A DNA stretch of 64,000 bases from Notoacmeibacter ruber (GCF_003668555.1 NZ_RCWN01000001.1:2951501-3015500); one strand, 5' to 3'. Shown: positions 50,911 to 60,155, numbered from the stretch's first letter. Translations and numbers: made by a program. The notes: generated by a model not told the origin, from the letters alone.

Positions 50911-52713
50911 ATGCAGGCGAACCAAGCCCGGAGCGGTCTGGCCGAAGCAGCAAGTCTGGCCGTCCTCAAACGGATTTTTTCCGAGAATATCCGTTATCAC
51001 TACCGCACCTACATTCTGGCGGGGCTATGTCTCGCCCTGGCTTCGGGCGCGACCGCCTTTCTTGCCTTTATCGTCAAGGACGTGGTCGATGAGATTTTCG
51101 TGCGGGAAAATACCGCGCTCATCCCGATCATCGCGGCCGCGATTTTCCTGGCTTTCGCGGTCCGGTCCATCGCCGGCTATTTTCAGGCGATCCTGCTGGC
51201 CAAGGTGGGGAACAATGTCGTGGCGCGTTACCAGCGGCGTATTTTTGCGCATCTGCTGGCGCTGGACATGCGTTTCCACATGTCTGATCGATCGGCCCGT
51301 CTGACCGCACGGATCAACGGCAATATCAACGGTATCCGTTCGGTGCTCAACACCGCTCTGGTGACGGTATCGCGCGACCTTGTCACGCTCATCGGCCTGG
51401 TCGGCGTCATGATCTATCAGGAGCCAATCCTGACGATCGTCGTTCTTCTGGTCGGGCCGCTCTTGTTCTACCTGCTCAACCGGCTGATGCGCCGGCTTCG
51501 CAAGGAGGTCCGCCGCAATGTCGGAACGGTCTCCAACCTGTTTGGCACGATTCAGGAAACGGTTCAGGGTATCGCCGTGGTCAAGGCGTTCACCATGGAG
51601 CCGACCCTGAAGGAGCAGTTCGGCCATCTCAATCGGAAGGTCGAACGGCAGTCCAACAAGGTGACGCGACTCAGCGAGCGTGCCTCGCCGATCACGGATA
51701 TGATTATCGGTGGCGCCATCGCGCTTGCCGTCTGGTTCACGGCCAGCCGGTCTTTGGCGTCTGGCGTTCCGCCGGGATCGATGGCCTCCTTCATCGCCGC
51801 CATGCTGCTCGCCTACGAACCGGCCAAGAAGCTGGCCAAGAGCCAGATCCAGTTGGAAAAGGCCATCGTCAATGCGCGCATGGTGTATGAACTTCTCGAT
51901 GTGGAGCCGGCCCAGCAGGACGCGCCGGGCAATGTCGATCTGGTTGTCGATAAGGGCGCGATCCGTTTCGAGGATGTCTGGTTTGGTTATGTGGAAGAGC
52001 GGCACGTCCTGAAGGGCCTCACTCTCGATATTCCTGCCGGACGGACGGTAGCGATCATCGGCCGGTCAGGCGCCGGAAAATCGACGCTCATCACGCTTCT
52101 GCTGCGTTTCTTCGACCCATCTCGCGGCCGTATCCTGATCGATGGTCAGGACATTGCGGAGGTGACGAAGACATCGCTGCGAGGGTCGGTCGCCTATGTC
52201 AGTCAGCATCCCTATCTCTTCGAAGGTTCGGTGGCCGACAATATCCGCAATGGCCGGCCCGACGCGACCGACGAAGAGGTGCATGAGGCGGCGATGCTGG
52301 CCAATGCCGACGAGTTCATCAAGACGCTCGAAAAGGGCTACGACACGCCGCTTGGCGAAAATGGCACCTCGCTCTCGGGCGGACAGCGGCAAAGACTGTC
52401 GATTGCCAGGGCGATTCTTCGCGATGCGCCGATCCTGCTTCTGGACGAGGCGACCAGCGCGCTCGACAATGAATCGGAGAAAAAGGTTCAGGACGCGCTG
52501 GAGCAGGTGATGAAGGGACGCACGACGATTGTTGTCGCACACCGGCTCTCGACGGTCCAGAATGCCCATTCCATCATTGTTCTGGAGAATGGCGAAGTGA
52601 TGGAGCAGGGCACTCACGCCGAGCTTATGGCCTTGCCCAAAGGACTCTATCGCCGCTATCGCGAAATGCGCGAGGGACCGTCCCTCGATCTGGCGAGCGA
52701 CGCTGCCGAATAG
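50911..52713 (+). CDS. ABC transporter, fused permease and ATPase (MsbA type)
   Basis: Homodimeric exporter half. Six membrane helices span about 25-330 (YRTYILAGLCLALASGATAF onward). The ATPase has Walker A GRSGAGKSTLI, signature LSGGQRQRLSIARA, Walker B LLLDEATSALDNE and the H loop AHRLST. The overall pattern is that of lipid or lipid-A flippases, though the substrate cannot be fixed from sequence. It is followed nine bases later by dapB on the same strand. Confidence 0.93.
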   Translation: MQANQARSGLAEAASLAVLKRIFSENIRYHYRTYILAGLCLALASGATAFLAFIVKDVVDEIFVRENTALIPIIAAAIFLAFAVRSIAGYFQAILLAKVGNNVVARYQRRIFAHLLALDMRFHMSDRSARLTARINGNINGIRSVLNTALVTVSRDLVTLIGLVGVMIYQEPILTIVVLLVGPLLFYLLNRLMRRLRKEVRRNVGTVSNLFGTIQETVQGIAVVKAFTMEPTLKEQFGHLNRKVERQSNKVTRLSERASPITDMIIGGAIALAVWFTASRSLASGVPPGSMASFIAAMLLAYEPAKKLAKSQIQLEKAIVNARMVYELLDVEPAQQDAPGNVDLVVDKGAIRFEDVWFGYVEERHVLKGLTLDIPAGRTVAIIGRSGAGKSTLITLLLRFFDPSRGRILIDGQDIAEVTKTSLRGSVAYVSQHPYLFEGSVADNIRNGRPDATDEEVHEAAMLANADEFIKTLEKGYDTPLGENGTSLSGGQRQRLSIARAILRDAPILLLDEATSALDNESEKKVQDALEQVMKGRTTIVVAHRLSTVQNAHSIIVLENGEVMEQGTHAELMALPKGLYRRYREMREGPSLDLASDAAE

Positions 52714-52722
52714 GAGACTGGT

Positions 52723-53535
52723 GTGGAACCGATGAAGCTTGTCGTGGCCGGCGCGGGTGGCCGCATGGGAGGCGCTCTGATCCGGGCGATCGCCGAGCGC
52801 GACGATATTGTTCTTCACGCCGCGATCGAGCGCTCGGGTTCGCCGGCTATTGGCGAGGATTCCGGCGAGCGAGCTGGCATCGGTCGCAACGAGATCGCCA
52901 TTACCGACGATGTTGAGGGCGCCCTTTCGAGCGCCGATGGGCTTTTGGATTTCACGACGCCGGAAGCGTCGCTCGCATTTGCCCGGACGCTGGCCGAGCT
53001 GGGGCGCGTGCATGTCATCGGCACCACCGGTTTCGATGAGACACACGAGAAAGCGCTGGCGGTGGCCGCCGAACGGGCCGTGATCGTCAAGAGTGGCAAT
53101 ATGAGCCTTGGCGTGAACCTGCTTGCCGCGATGGTTCGCCGCGCGGCCAGCGCGCTGCCGGAGAGTTTCGATATCGAGGTGCTGGAGATGCACCATAAAC
53201 ACAAGGTCGACGCGCCCTCCGGCACCGCTCTGCTGTTGGGCGAAGCCGCAGCGGAGGGCCGCAAGATCGTCCTGTCCGAAAACGCGGTACGCAGCCGAGA
53301 CGGCCATACGGGGCCAAGACCGGAAGGCGCGATAGGGTTCGCAACCCTTCGCGGTGGCTCTGTCGTTGGCGACCATTCCGTCATTCTCGCGGGAGCGGGT
53401 GAGCGGATTACCCTTTCGCATCATGCGGAGGACCGGGCCATCTTCGCGCGCGGCGCGGTTGCCGCAGCCCTTTGGGGGCACGGCCGCCAGCCTGGTCTCT
53501 ACTCCATGGCCGATGTGCTGGGACTGAACGATTGA
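52723..53535 (+). CDS. dapB: 4-hydroxy-tetrahydrodipicolinate reductase
   Basis: NAD(P)H-dependent reductase of the lysine/diaminopimelate pathway. The Rossmann motif [13 protein letters not shown], the loop GTTGFDE, and the active-site [16 protein letters not shown] are conserved. The GTG at 52723 is supported by a GGAG six bases upstream; an ATG at 52732 is possible but has worse spacing. It lies between the ABC exporter and gpmA, in the common rhizobial dapB-gpmA order. Confidence 0.95.
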   Translation: MEPMKLVVAGAGGRMGGALIRAIAERDDIVLHAAIERSGSPAIGEDSGERAGIGRNEIAITDDVEGALSSADGLLDFTTPEASLAFARTLAELGRVHVIGTTGFDETHEKALAVAAERAVIVKSGNMSLGVNLLAAMVRRAASALPESFDIEVLEMHHKHKVDAPSGTALLLGEAAAEGRKIVLSENAVRSRDGHTGPRPEGAIGFATLRGGSVVGDHSVILAGAGERITLSHHAEDRAIFARGAVAAALWGHGRQPGLYSMADVLGLND

Positions 53536-53679
53536 TGATCCCGGGCCGCTCCATGGTCGGGATAAGGCCAATGCTCCTTGGGCGGCAAGTCTCGACATCG
53601 TTCCGCTTGCGTGACAGGTCTTGATCGCCAGCCCGATCAAAGCGAACATCTCTTTCATCCGAACCGAAGGAAAATCACG

Positions 53680-54303
53680 ATGCCCGGCACTCTTGTCCTT
53701 GTCCGCCACGGCCAGAGCGAATGGAACCTGAAAAACCTTTTCACCGGATGGAAGGATCCTGACCTCACCGAGAAGGGTGTCGCCGAAGCCAAGGCGGCGG
53801 GCAGGGCCCTGAAGGAGAAGGGCGTTTCTTTCGATCTCGCATTCACCTCCGAATTGTCGCGAGCGCAAAGAACGCTGTCGCTCATTCTGGAAGAGCTTGG
53901 CCAGACGGGTCTGGAGACGCGCAAGGATCTGGCGCTCAACGAGCGTGACTATGGCGATCTGGCGGGTCTCAACAAGGATGACGCGCGCGACAAATGGGGC
54001 GAGGAGCAGGTGCATATCTGGCGCCGCAGCTACGATACGCCGCCGCCGGGCGGCGAAAGCCTGAAGGACACGCTGGCGCGCACGCTCCCCTATTTCGTGA
54101 CCGATATCCTGCCTGAAGTGATGGCCGGAAAGAACGTGATCGTCGCCGCGCACGGCAATTCGCTGCGGTCGATCTGCATGGTGCTTAACCGGCTGAGCGA
54201 GGATGAGATCGTCGGCTTTGAAATCGCCACGGGCGTTCCGCTCGTCTATGAACTGGGCGACGATACGCTGGTGACCCGCCGCGAAACGCTGTCAGGCGAA
54301 TGA
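53680..54303 (+). CDS. gpmA: 2,3-bisphosphoglycerate-dependent phosphoglycerate mutase
   Basis: Interconverts 3- and 2-phosphoglycerate in glycolysis and gluconeogenesis. The phospho-histidine motif is in [32 protein letters not shown] and [12 protein letters not shown] follow. At 207 residues it is the shorter form typical of alphaproteobacteria. The ATG at 53680 directly precedes the beta strand of the motif. It is the last core gene before the tRNA-Leu and accessory DNA. Confidence 0.95.
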   Translation: MPGTLVLVRHGQSEWNLKNLFTGWKDPDLTEKGVAEAKAAGRALKEKGVSFDLAFTSELSRAQRTLSLILEELGQTGLETRKDLALNERDYGDLAGLNKDDARDKWGEEQVHIWRRSYDTPPPGGESLKDTLARTLPYFVTDILPEVMAGKNVIVAAHGNSLRSICMVLNRLSEDEIVGFEIATGVPLVYELGDDTLVTRRETLSGE

Positions 54304-54404
54304 CACGCTGAAAGACAGAAGGTAGGCGGTCGCGTAAAGACGCGTTTTGAGCGTTGACAGCGCACCGCCCGCCGTCTAGATCGGCGCACGACCAAAACGG
54401 CATT

Positions 54405-54489
54405 GCCCAGGTGGCGGAATTGGTAGACGCGCACGGTTCAGGTCCGTGTGCCGCGAGGCGTGGAGGTTCGAGTCCTCTCCTGGGCACCA
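54405..54489 (+). tRNA. tRNA-Leu (anticodon CAG)
   Basis: An 85-nt cloverleaf begins GCCCAGGTGG and ends CTGGGC-A-CCA with CCA encoded. It has the long variable arm typical of tRNA-Leu. The anticodon loop TTCAGGT gives CAG, reading CUG. Its 3' end is a common integration target; a P4-type integrase gene lies 190 bp downstream, so this is probably the attachment site. Confidence 0.96.
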
Positions 54490-54508
54490 TTTTCCAGTTT
54501 TCTACAGG

Positions 54509-54561
54509 ACATTGAAGCGCACAGAAGTCTTGGAATTCAAGGCTTCTGTGCGCTTCAATGT
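54509..54561. repeat. Strong 24-bp hairpin between tRNA-Leu and the integrase gene
   Basis: ACATTGAAGCGCACAGAAG (54509-54527) is perfectly complementary to 54543-54561. The pairing extends inward by one T:G and four more pairs (54529-54532 with 54538-54541), leaving loop GAATT. There is no T-run afterwards, so it is not a simple terminator. It may be an integrase or accessory-factor site, or a structured RNA at the end of the tRNA transcript. Confidence 0.8.
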
Positions 54562-54600
54562 ATCAGTATCGTCCGATGCAGTCCGCTGACATCCTGAGTT

Positions 54601-54666
54601 TTTGTTGGTACATTTGTTGGTGCTTGTGGCTTGAATGGTCGTTTATGACGCCGTGACACCAACAAA
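54601..54666. repeat. TTTGTTGGT repeats before the integrase gene
   Basis: TTTGTTGGT occurs at 54601-54609 and 54613-54621, spaced 12 bp, and in inverted form as CACCAACAAA at 54657-54666. The last copy overlaps the integrase ribosome site AAAGGAG (54664-54670). Copies could be arm-type integrase sites. In RNA, 54613-54622 can pair with 54657-54666 and hide the ribosome site. Confidence 0.65.
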
Positions 54667-54675
54667 GGAGTGGCC

Positions 54676-55872
54676 GTGCCTCTGACCGATACGAAGATTC
54701 GTAATCTCAAAGCTGCGGAGAAGCCGATAAAGCATTCGGACGGCGGAGGGCTTCATCTGCTCGTCACGGCAAACGGATCAAAGCTGTGGCGGCTGAACTA
54801 TCGGTTCTACGGAAAGCAGAAGACGCTTTACATCGGCGCTTGGCCGGCAGTCAGTCTCGCTGACGCTCGTTTGAGACGCGAATCCGCCAAGAAGTTACTC
54901 GCCCAGTCCATCGATCCTGCCGCCCAGGCTAAACATGAACGAATTGAACGCCAGGCAAATTTCGCGAACACGTTCGGCGCAATAGCCGACGAGGTTCTGG
55001 AACGAAACGAAAAGGAAGGGTTGGCGGCCGTCACGATCAACAAGAAGCGCTGGTTGATCGATCTGGTCAGGCCTGCGCTAGGGAAGCGGCCCGTCAGGGA
55101 TATCACCGCTCCCGAACTCTTGAACGAACTGCGCAAAGTGGAAGCGAAAGGCAATTATGAGACGGCCCGCCGGCTTCGTGCGGTTTGCGGGCAAGTCTTT
55201 CGCTACGCCGTGATCACGTCACGCGCAGATTTCGACCCATCCGCTGCACTTCGTGGCGCGTTAATCAGCCCCACCGTGACGTCCCAAGCCGCGATTACCG
55301 AGTGGGGTAAGTTTGGGGGATTGCTGCGAGCCATTTGGGGGTATGACGGCCATGCTTCGACCCGATATGGTCTGCAACTGCTAGCCCTACTCTATCCGCG
55401 TCCTGGCGAGCTTCGTCAGGCGGAATGGTCCGAAATTGATCTCGAAGCCGGTGTCTGGACGATCCCGGCCCAGAGAGCAAAAATGCGGCGCGAGCATCGG
55501 AAGCCGCTTTCGAAGGAGGCTGCCGATATCTTCGCGGAAGTACACAAGCTGAATGGCTTCAGCAAATACGTCTTCCCAGCAATTCATACAACGCAGCGAC
55601 CCCTGAGCGAAAATACATTCAATGCGGCTCTCAGAAGAATGGGCTTCGATAAGCACGAGATGACCAGTCACGGTTTCCGGGCTTCCGCATCAACTTTGCT
55701 GAACGAGAGCGGGCGGTGGAATCCGGATGCCATCGAGGCCGAACTCGGTCATGTCGGTGCAGATGAGGTGCGCCGAGCTTACCATCGAGCGCTGTATTGG
55801 GACGAGCGCGTCAGAATGACCGGTGCATGGGCCGCGCAAATAAGCGAAGCTGTCGGCATCAGCGCTAGATAG
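54676..55872 (+). CDS. int: Tyrosine recombinase (P4-type integrase)
   Basis: Site-specific recombinase of 398 residues. The N-terminal DUF4102 arm-binding domain (LTDTKIRNLKAAEKPIKHSD, GGGLHLLVTANGSKLWRL) is followed by a core-binding domain and the catalytic domain. The catalytic residues are R242 (RPGEL), H332 and R335 (HGFRA), H359 (GHV) and Tyr369 (RRAYHRA). The GTG at 54676 lies at good spacing after AAAGGAG. It is complete and reads away from the tRNA-Leu it probably used as target. Confidence 0.93.
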   Translation: MPLTDTKIRNLKAAEKPIKHSDGGGLHLLVTANGSKLWRLNYRFYGKQKTLYIGAWPAVSLADARLRRESAKKLLAQSIDPAAQAKHERIERQANFANTFGAIADEVLERNEKEGLAAVTINKKRWLIDLVRPALGKRPVRDITAPELLNELRKVEAKGNYETARRLRAVCGQVFRYAVITSRADFDPSAALRGALISPTVTSQAAITEWGKFGGLLRAIWGYDGHASTRYGLQLLALLYPRPGELRQAEWSEIDLEAGVWTIPAQRAKMRREHRKPLSKEAADIFAEVHKLNGFSKYVFPAIHTTQRPLSENTFNAALRRMGFDKHEMTSHGFRASASTLLNESGRWNPDAIEAELGHVGADEVRRAYHRALYWDERVRMTGAWAAQISEAVGISAR

Positions 55873-55932
55873 CCTAAATTTGATGTAGTTCAGCCGATCC
55901 ACAGCTACATTCTCATAGGTCGCCTATCTACT

Positions 55933-56193
55933 GGCCGCAATCCGGAAAAGCCGCTTTCGAATATGGTGTTTTTGAAGATCATGAAGCGTATGCAGGTCGA
56001 GGCACGACCTCACGGCTTGCGGTCATCATTTCGCGACTAGGCATCGGAAGCGACCTCGTATCCTCACGAGATTGCTGAAATGGCACTCGCGCACGCGATT
56101 GAGAACAAGGTCGAGGCCGCTTACCGTCGCGGCGATCTCTTGGACAAGCGACGGCTTATGATGGAAGACTGGGCCGGTTACGTCACCATCTAG
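55933..56193 (+). pseudogene. Remnant C-terminus of a second tyrosine integrase
   Basis: Translating 55933 onward gives the end of a phage-type integrase: GRNPEKPLSNMVFLKIMKRM, then PHGLRSSFRD, an in-frame TAG at 56038-56040 where Trp is expected (RDWASE), then SYPHEIAEMALAHAIENKVE and AAYRRGDLLDKRRLMMEDWA with the catalytic Tyr region. The rest of the gene is missing. It differs from the intact integrase just upstream, so an earlier element probably used the same tRNA site. Confidence 0.82.
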
Positions 56194-56212
56194 GAATCAG
56201 GAGAGCCGACCC

Positions 56213-57196
56213 TTGCCGAAAAAATTGATAGGGCCAAACTCGCACGTTCTTGAAAAGAACGCGACGTCATATGCCAAATTCTTGAGCCTCCATGACGAAG
56301 GATGCACCGTCAAGGAAGCGGCACGAAGGTTGGGAGTAAGTGCTTCGACAATCTATCGATGGCAGAGGGGTCTAGAGTGGGATTGGTTTGAGGGAGATGG
56401 GTTTGGGATCGAAAACGCGATTGAGGCGCTCTGCTATCCCGAGAGATTTGAAAAGGACGTATTTCTAATTGCCGTGCTGGAGTTCATGGTTTGGATACAG
56501 TCCCCGCATCTTGCCGTGTTCGCCAACCAAAATATCGCGGCATGCCTTATAGCGTATCATCTAGAGGAGGGGGACTGCTTAACGTTAGCTGACGTTCCCA
56601 ACGAGAGCCGGAAAGTTATCGAAGAAGGTATAAATCTATATACAGTCCTCCGGATAGTCGATGCATCGGTTGATATCCAACATCCTTTATATAGTGAAAT
56701 TGATTTTAATCTCGATGAACGAAGCGCTCTATTTCTTGCTGAAATTTGCGAGTTTTTCATCTCGTCCGCCGCCCATTCAAAATACGGTGGAAAGGCGAGT
56801 AAAATTGCGACGCATGATCTCATAAGCAAGGGAGTGTTTGGAGCTTCAAATGTTATCTCGAAGCGGACCTATGATAAACTATTAGTTCGAAGAGGAGCTA
56901 GTCTCCCATTTCTTTACGCAAGTTTTTACCATTCCGACATCGATTGGATATTGAACCCCGCCGAGGAAAATTTCGTAAAGCGCGTAAATGCCATTGTGAC
57001 CGACCCAGCGAGAGTCAAACACTATTTTTCTGTTTGCAAATGGGTCAGCGGTCGTCTCCGGGACGTGCTTCATAAGGGAACAAAGCTCTTAGAGCACCTG
57101 CCGCAGTTTCCTGAAGATCTCAGCGCGACAAGGGTGGAAGTCACAGAGCTTTCAGATCTGCAAATATCAGCGCTAAATGACTGGTATCTAAGATAG
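56213..57196 (+). CDS. Helix-turn-helix protein of unknown function in the element
   Basis: A 327-residue protein with an N-terminal Hin/resolvase-type helix-turn-helix (CTVKEAARRLGVSASTIYRW, about 31-50) and a longer unrecognised region after it. The rest is rich in Ile, Phe and Asn, and GC content is clearly lower than in the core genes, a sign of transfer. TTG at 56213 has AGGAG upstream. A regulatory or terminase-small-subunit-like role is possible but not shown. Confidence 0.68.
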   Translation: MPKKLIGPNSHVLEKNATSYAKFLSLHDEGCTVKEAARRLGVSASTIYRWQRGLEWDWFEGDGFGIENAIEALCYPERFEKDVFLIAVLEFMVWIQSPHLAVFANQNIAACLIAYHLEEGDCLTLADVPNESRKVIEEGINLYTVLRIVDASVDIQHPLYSEIDFNLDERSALFLAEICEFFISSAAHSKYGGKASKIATHDLISKGVFGASNVISKRTYDKLLVRRGASLPFLYASFYHSDIDWILNPAEENFVKRVNAIVTDPARVKHYFSVCKWVSGRLRDVLHKGTKLLEHLPQFPEDLSATRVEVTELSDLQISALNDWYLR

Positions 57197-57260
57197 AAAT
57201 GTTATGTAGGAACTGGCTCGTCTTCGAGAGATAGCTTTTCTGGTCTACCCATTTGTTGCG

Positions 57261-57273
57261 GTGAAAATTTCAC
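57261..57273. promoter_or_regulatory. Palindrome upstream of the AlpA-like gene
   Basis: GTGAAA-A-TTTCAC is a near-perfect inverted repeat 26 bp before the AlpA-like start codon. It could be the operator of the AlpA-like protein or another element regulator. Confidence 0.4.
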
Positions 57274-57298
57274 ATCGCTTCAAGAATGGAGAAGACCG

Positions 57299-57565
57299 AT
57301 GATAAGCGAACATGTATTCAACGATGGCTTCGTAAGACTGAGTTCAATCCTTGGCCCTGACGGGCCGATCCCGATTAGCCGATCCTCTTGGTGGCAAGGT
57401 GTACGAGACGGCCGTTTTCCGGCACCGCTGAAAATTGGTCCTCGCACGACCGTTTGGCGGGTGAGTGAAGTCAGTGCTCTCATCGACCAATTGCAAGATG
57501 AGATCGTCCCTCACAATGACCAGAATAGCCCGCCCGCAAATTCTTCTGAGCTGAAGGAGGGCTGA
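57299..57565 (+). CDS. AlpA-family regulator or excisionase-like protein
   Basis: Small DNA-binding protein of 88 residues. FVRLSSILGPDGPIPISRSS then WWQGVRDGRFPAPLKIGPRT and VWRVSEV follow the AlpA/MerR-like winged-helix pattern of satellite-phage regulators (residue positions about 11-58). Such proteins activate or excise integrated elements. GGAGAAG precedes the ATG. It is three bases upstream of the HUH-DUF927 gene and forms an operon with it. Confidence 0.82.
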   Translation: MISEHVFNDGFVRLSSILGPDGPIPISRSSWWQGVRDGRFPAPLKIGPRTTVWRVSEVSALIDQLQDEIVPHNDQNSPPANSSELKEG

Positions 57566-57568
57566 ACG

Positions 57569-60148
57569 ATGACGATCCATCAGAAAACCCGTTCTACGTT
57601 CAAATTGTCATTACCGAAGGGCGATTGGAAGCACCTTCTGCCAGAATTCGAGTCAGCCGCAATGGCCGCAAAAATGCGGAGAGCGGTTGTCAACGCGCTA
57701 AAAAAGCTTGAACTTTCACATGCGAAGATGGACCACTGTCGACCGAATAACAGATGCGAGAGTGGCCTGTGTCCTTCGTGTGTTCGTCGCCGCCGTCTTG
57801 CGCTGGGTGAGTTCTTCGACAGTCGCCAACTCATTTTTATCGACTGGAAGTTCGCGACCATCCGTGTTGCGAACTGGATGAAGGAACCCGGTGATCACAC
57901 TCGATTCGGGCCTCTGGCTCAACATCCAGACATCACGAAGTTTGTCGCCGAACTCCGCAAACTACGCAGAAGGGGCCTCCTCGTTATAGGATCCATTGAA
58001 GCGGTCTATGTTACTGTCGGCAATAAGCCAGAAGGAAAGAACTTTCATATCCATGTGCTCATCAGCGGTCTGTCTTTAGAGCAGATTCGAGAAGCGGCCG
58101 GCGCTGCATTTACGCTCGACAACAGGGTTAAAAATCCAGTTTTGGTTCAGCCTGTTGATCGTCAGCCGCGCGATCTGATCAAGGCACTGACCTATGTCTA
58201 CAAGCAGCCATTCTGGAAAAAATCAAAGACCGATCATGGAGATGTTGGGCGGAAACAATTTCCAAAGCCCAAGGAGCTGCGTGAACTGATCCGGAATTAT
58301 GGCGAACATCGTCTTGATGAGCGACTCATTCTCGAGGGTGTCCGCTGGGAAGGTACCAAATTCTCAATCGTCGAACAGCTGTTGCCGGATCAGCTTAAGA
58401 TCCCTTACCTGCCTTTGAATGTTAAAACTGTTGGTGAAGGAGGTACGGTAAGTGGCAACACTGGTATCGCTGAACCGCAGCTAAAGTCAGACGACGGTGA
58501 CCTGTTATCGAATGATACCGTATCGGCTGAAGGCGCGCACCCCGTACACCCTTCTAAAGGCACGTCGATCAAATTGCTCCGGCAGATTGAATCGCTCGAT
58601 GACGGAACCGTCAGCCTCTTCATTCAATATCCGAAGAATGATGGGTCCGTCGGACAACTTTCACTCCCGCGCGAGACCTTGGTCAAGTCGGCTGATTTCA
58701 AGAGCCTTCTAATAGGAAAGGGTGCTGACGCCTCGCTAAATTATAAGTCTGCAGCGGACACGCTTCTGTCGCAGCGAGCAGCCGTCACCATTCATTCGAC
58801 GGCAACACCGGGTTGGCATGACAACTACTTTATCTGCCATGCCGGCGGATGGGGAAATAGGCCCGAAAGCGTTGCAGAGGTTATCTTCGCTCCATCGAGC
58901 GATTCTTACCCCCTCAAAGGTTCTACAGGCGACATCTCAACGTTCCTGGCGGGTATCCACGCGCTGTTTGAACAATCGGATATCCTGCTTCTGGCATATC
59001 TGTGTGCTCTGTTGCCGCCGCTAGCTATGAGATTGGGGGTGAAAAGCGGGTTCTCCGTCAATCTCGTCGGCGAATCTACCACCGGTAAGACGTTGACGCT
59101 ACGTTTGGCTCAAGCGATCAGTAGCCGCGCAGAGGAAAAAGACCTTCAAACGTTCAATCTCACCCCCGGCGCGTTGGAGCCGGCTCTTCGTGAGCGAAGC
59201 GGGTCTGCTGTCGTCTTCGGCGACATCAAGGCAGCCAAAGAGAAAGGCCTTGGACATGTTGAAAAGATTCAGCAACTGATTTTCGCAGTTCACGGAAGAG
59301 ATGGAAGAGGCACACTTCATCAAAGGGAAGTTCCCATTCCGTTTTGTCTGGTCATGTTGTCCGACGAAATTTCACTTGAGGAACGTTATCGGCAAGCGAA
59401 GCAAAAACTCGAAACAGGAGACCGGGTCCGCTGTATTGAATTGAGAATTCCGTCCCGAGACAAGGGAGGGGTATTCAATCGCCTAGAAAATCCGAACGAT
59501 GCGATGGCAGCGGCTCAAGACTTAGAAAATCTGATCGATAGCGCCTACGGAACCGTTTTCCCCGACTGGATTGCAGCTTTAGCTGGAAAAACAGTTGAAT
59601 CGCTGAAATCAGATTTCAATGCGGAAGCGAAGCGTTTCACCGAACGTCTCGACATTTTGGATGGACTGGGAAGACGCTTCTCAGTTTCCTTCGGCTATCT
59701 CGCTGCGACAGCAAAAATTGCGGAGGCAGCTAATTTGCTATCCCCAAAAGCGAAAGCAGGAGAGGCTTTGTCTCGACTTTTCGAAGACGCAGCGGCCGGC
59801 CTTCGCCCAGAAGAGATCGACTTAACGATTGAATTTGAACGATTGGCAAATTTTGTCGACCAGAAAGATAAAGTTCCCACCGCAAGTAGAGGAAAGGCTC
59901 TTCAAGAGGACACGGGGGCGTTCTTCCGCAACGAGGGTGCCGTCATTCACCTCTACGTGAGATCGGAAGAATTGGGTCGAGTGGTGGGATCGAAGGTTGA
60001 AGTCTTCATAGCAAAGCTTCTGGATGGAGGAGCGGTGATCCGCGGCAAAAGCGGAAGAACGAAGAATGTGAAGCAGAAAGGTATTGGGCGTTCTCGATAT
60101 TTGGATATCGACTACGGCAAATTTTTAGCGATAAGAGCGAAATTGTAA
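57569..60148 (+). CDS. HUH-endonuclease-like domain fused to DUF927 helicase-like domain
   Basis: An 859-residue protein with AAGGAGG upstream of its ATG. The N-terminal part has a four-Cys cluster (Cys57, 63, 68, 71 in CRPNNRCESGLCPSC) and an HUH motif His160-Ile-His162 (KNFHIHVLISG), with a possible catalytic Tyr at 209 or 211 (LTYVYKQPF). This is the pattern of rolling-circle initiators. The C-terminal part (about 410-700) is DUF927: Walker A GESTTGKT (501-508) and a Walker B-like AVVFGDI (547-553). The whole resembles a nick-and-unwind replication initiator. I have not seen this exact fusion named. GC is lower than in core genes. A terminator follows. Confidence 0.75.
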   Translation: MTIHQKTRSTFKLSLPKGDWKHLLPEFESAAMAAKMRRAVVNALKKLELSHAKMDHCRPNNRCESGLCPSCVRRRRLALGEFFDSRQLIFIDWKFATIRVANWMKEPGDHTRFGPLAQHPDITKFVAELRKLRRRGLLVIGSIEAVYVTVGNKPEGKNFHIHVLISGLSLEQIREAAGAAFTLDNRVKNPVLVQPVDRQPRDLIKALTYVYKQPFWKKSKTDHGDVGRKQFPKPKELRELIRNYGEHRLDERLILEGVRWEGTKFSIVEQLLPDQLKIPYLPLNVKTVGEGGTVSGNTGIAEPQLKSDDGDLLSNDTVSAEGAHPVHPSKGTSIKLLRQIESLDDGTVSLFIQYPKNDGSVGQLSLPRETLVKSADFKSLLIGKGADASLNYKSAADTLLSQRAAVTIHSTATPGWHDNYFICHAGGWGNRPESVAEVIFAPSSDSYPLKGSTGDISTFLAGIHALFEQSDILLLAYLCALLPPLAMRLGVKSGFSVNLVGESTTGKTLTLRLAQAISSRAEEKDLQTFNLTPGALEPALRERSGSAVVFGDIKAAKEKGLGHVEKIQQLIFAVHGRDGRGTLHQREVPIPFCLVMLSDEISLEERYRQAKQKLETGDRVRCIELRIPSRDKGGVFNRLENPNDAMAAAQDLENLIDSAYGTVFPDWIAALAGKTVESLKSDFNAEAKRFTERLDILDGLGRRFSVSFGYLAATAKIAEAANLLSPKAKAGEALSRLFEDAAAGLRPEEIDLTIEFERLANFVDQKDKVPTASRGKALQEDTGAFFRNEGAVIHLYVRSEELGRVVGSKVEVFIAKLLDGGAVIRGKSGRTKNVKQKGIGRSRYLDIDYGKFLAIRAKL

Positions 60149-60155
60149 AATTCGC

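Noticed and set aside
52066-54153. A long open frame (695 codons) on the minus strand opposite the ABC exporter, dapB and gpmA
   Set aside because: High GC keeps the opposite frame open. The product is Arg/His/Gly-rich without any domain, while the plus-strand genes have clear motifs.
54541-54600. The 24-bp hairpin as a terminator of the tRNA-Leu
   Set aside because: The stem is strong but no T-run follows it, so it does not meet the form of a Rho-independent terminator.
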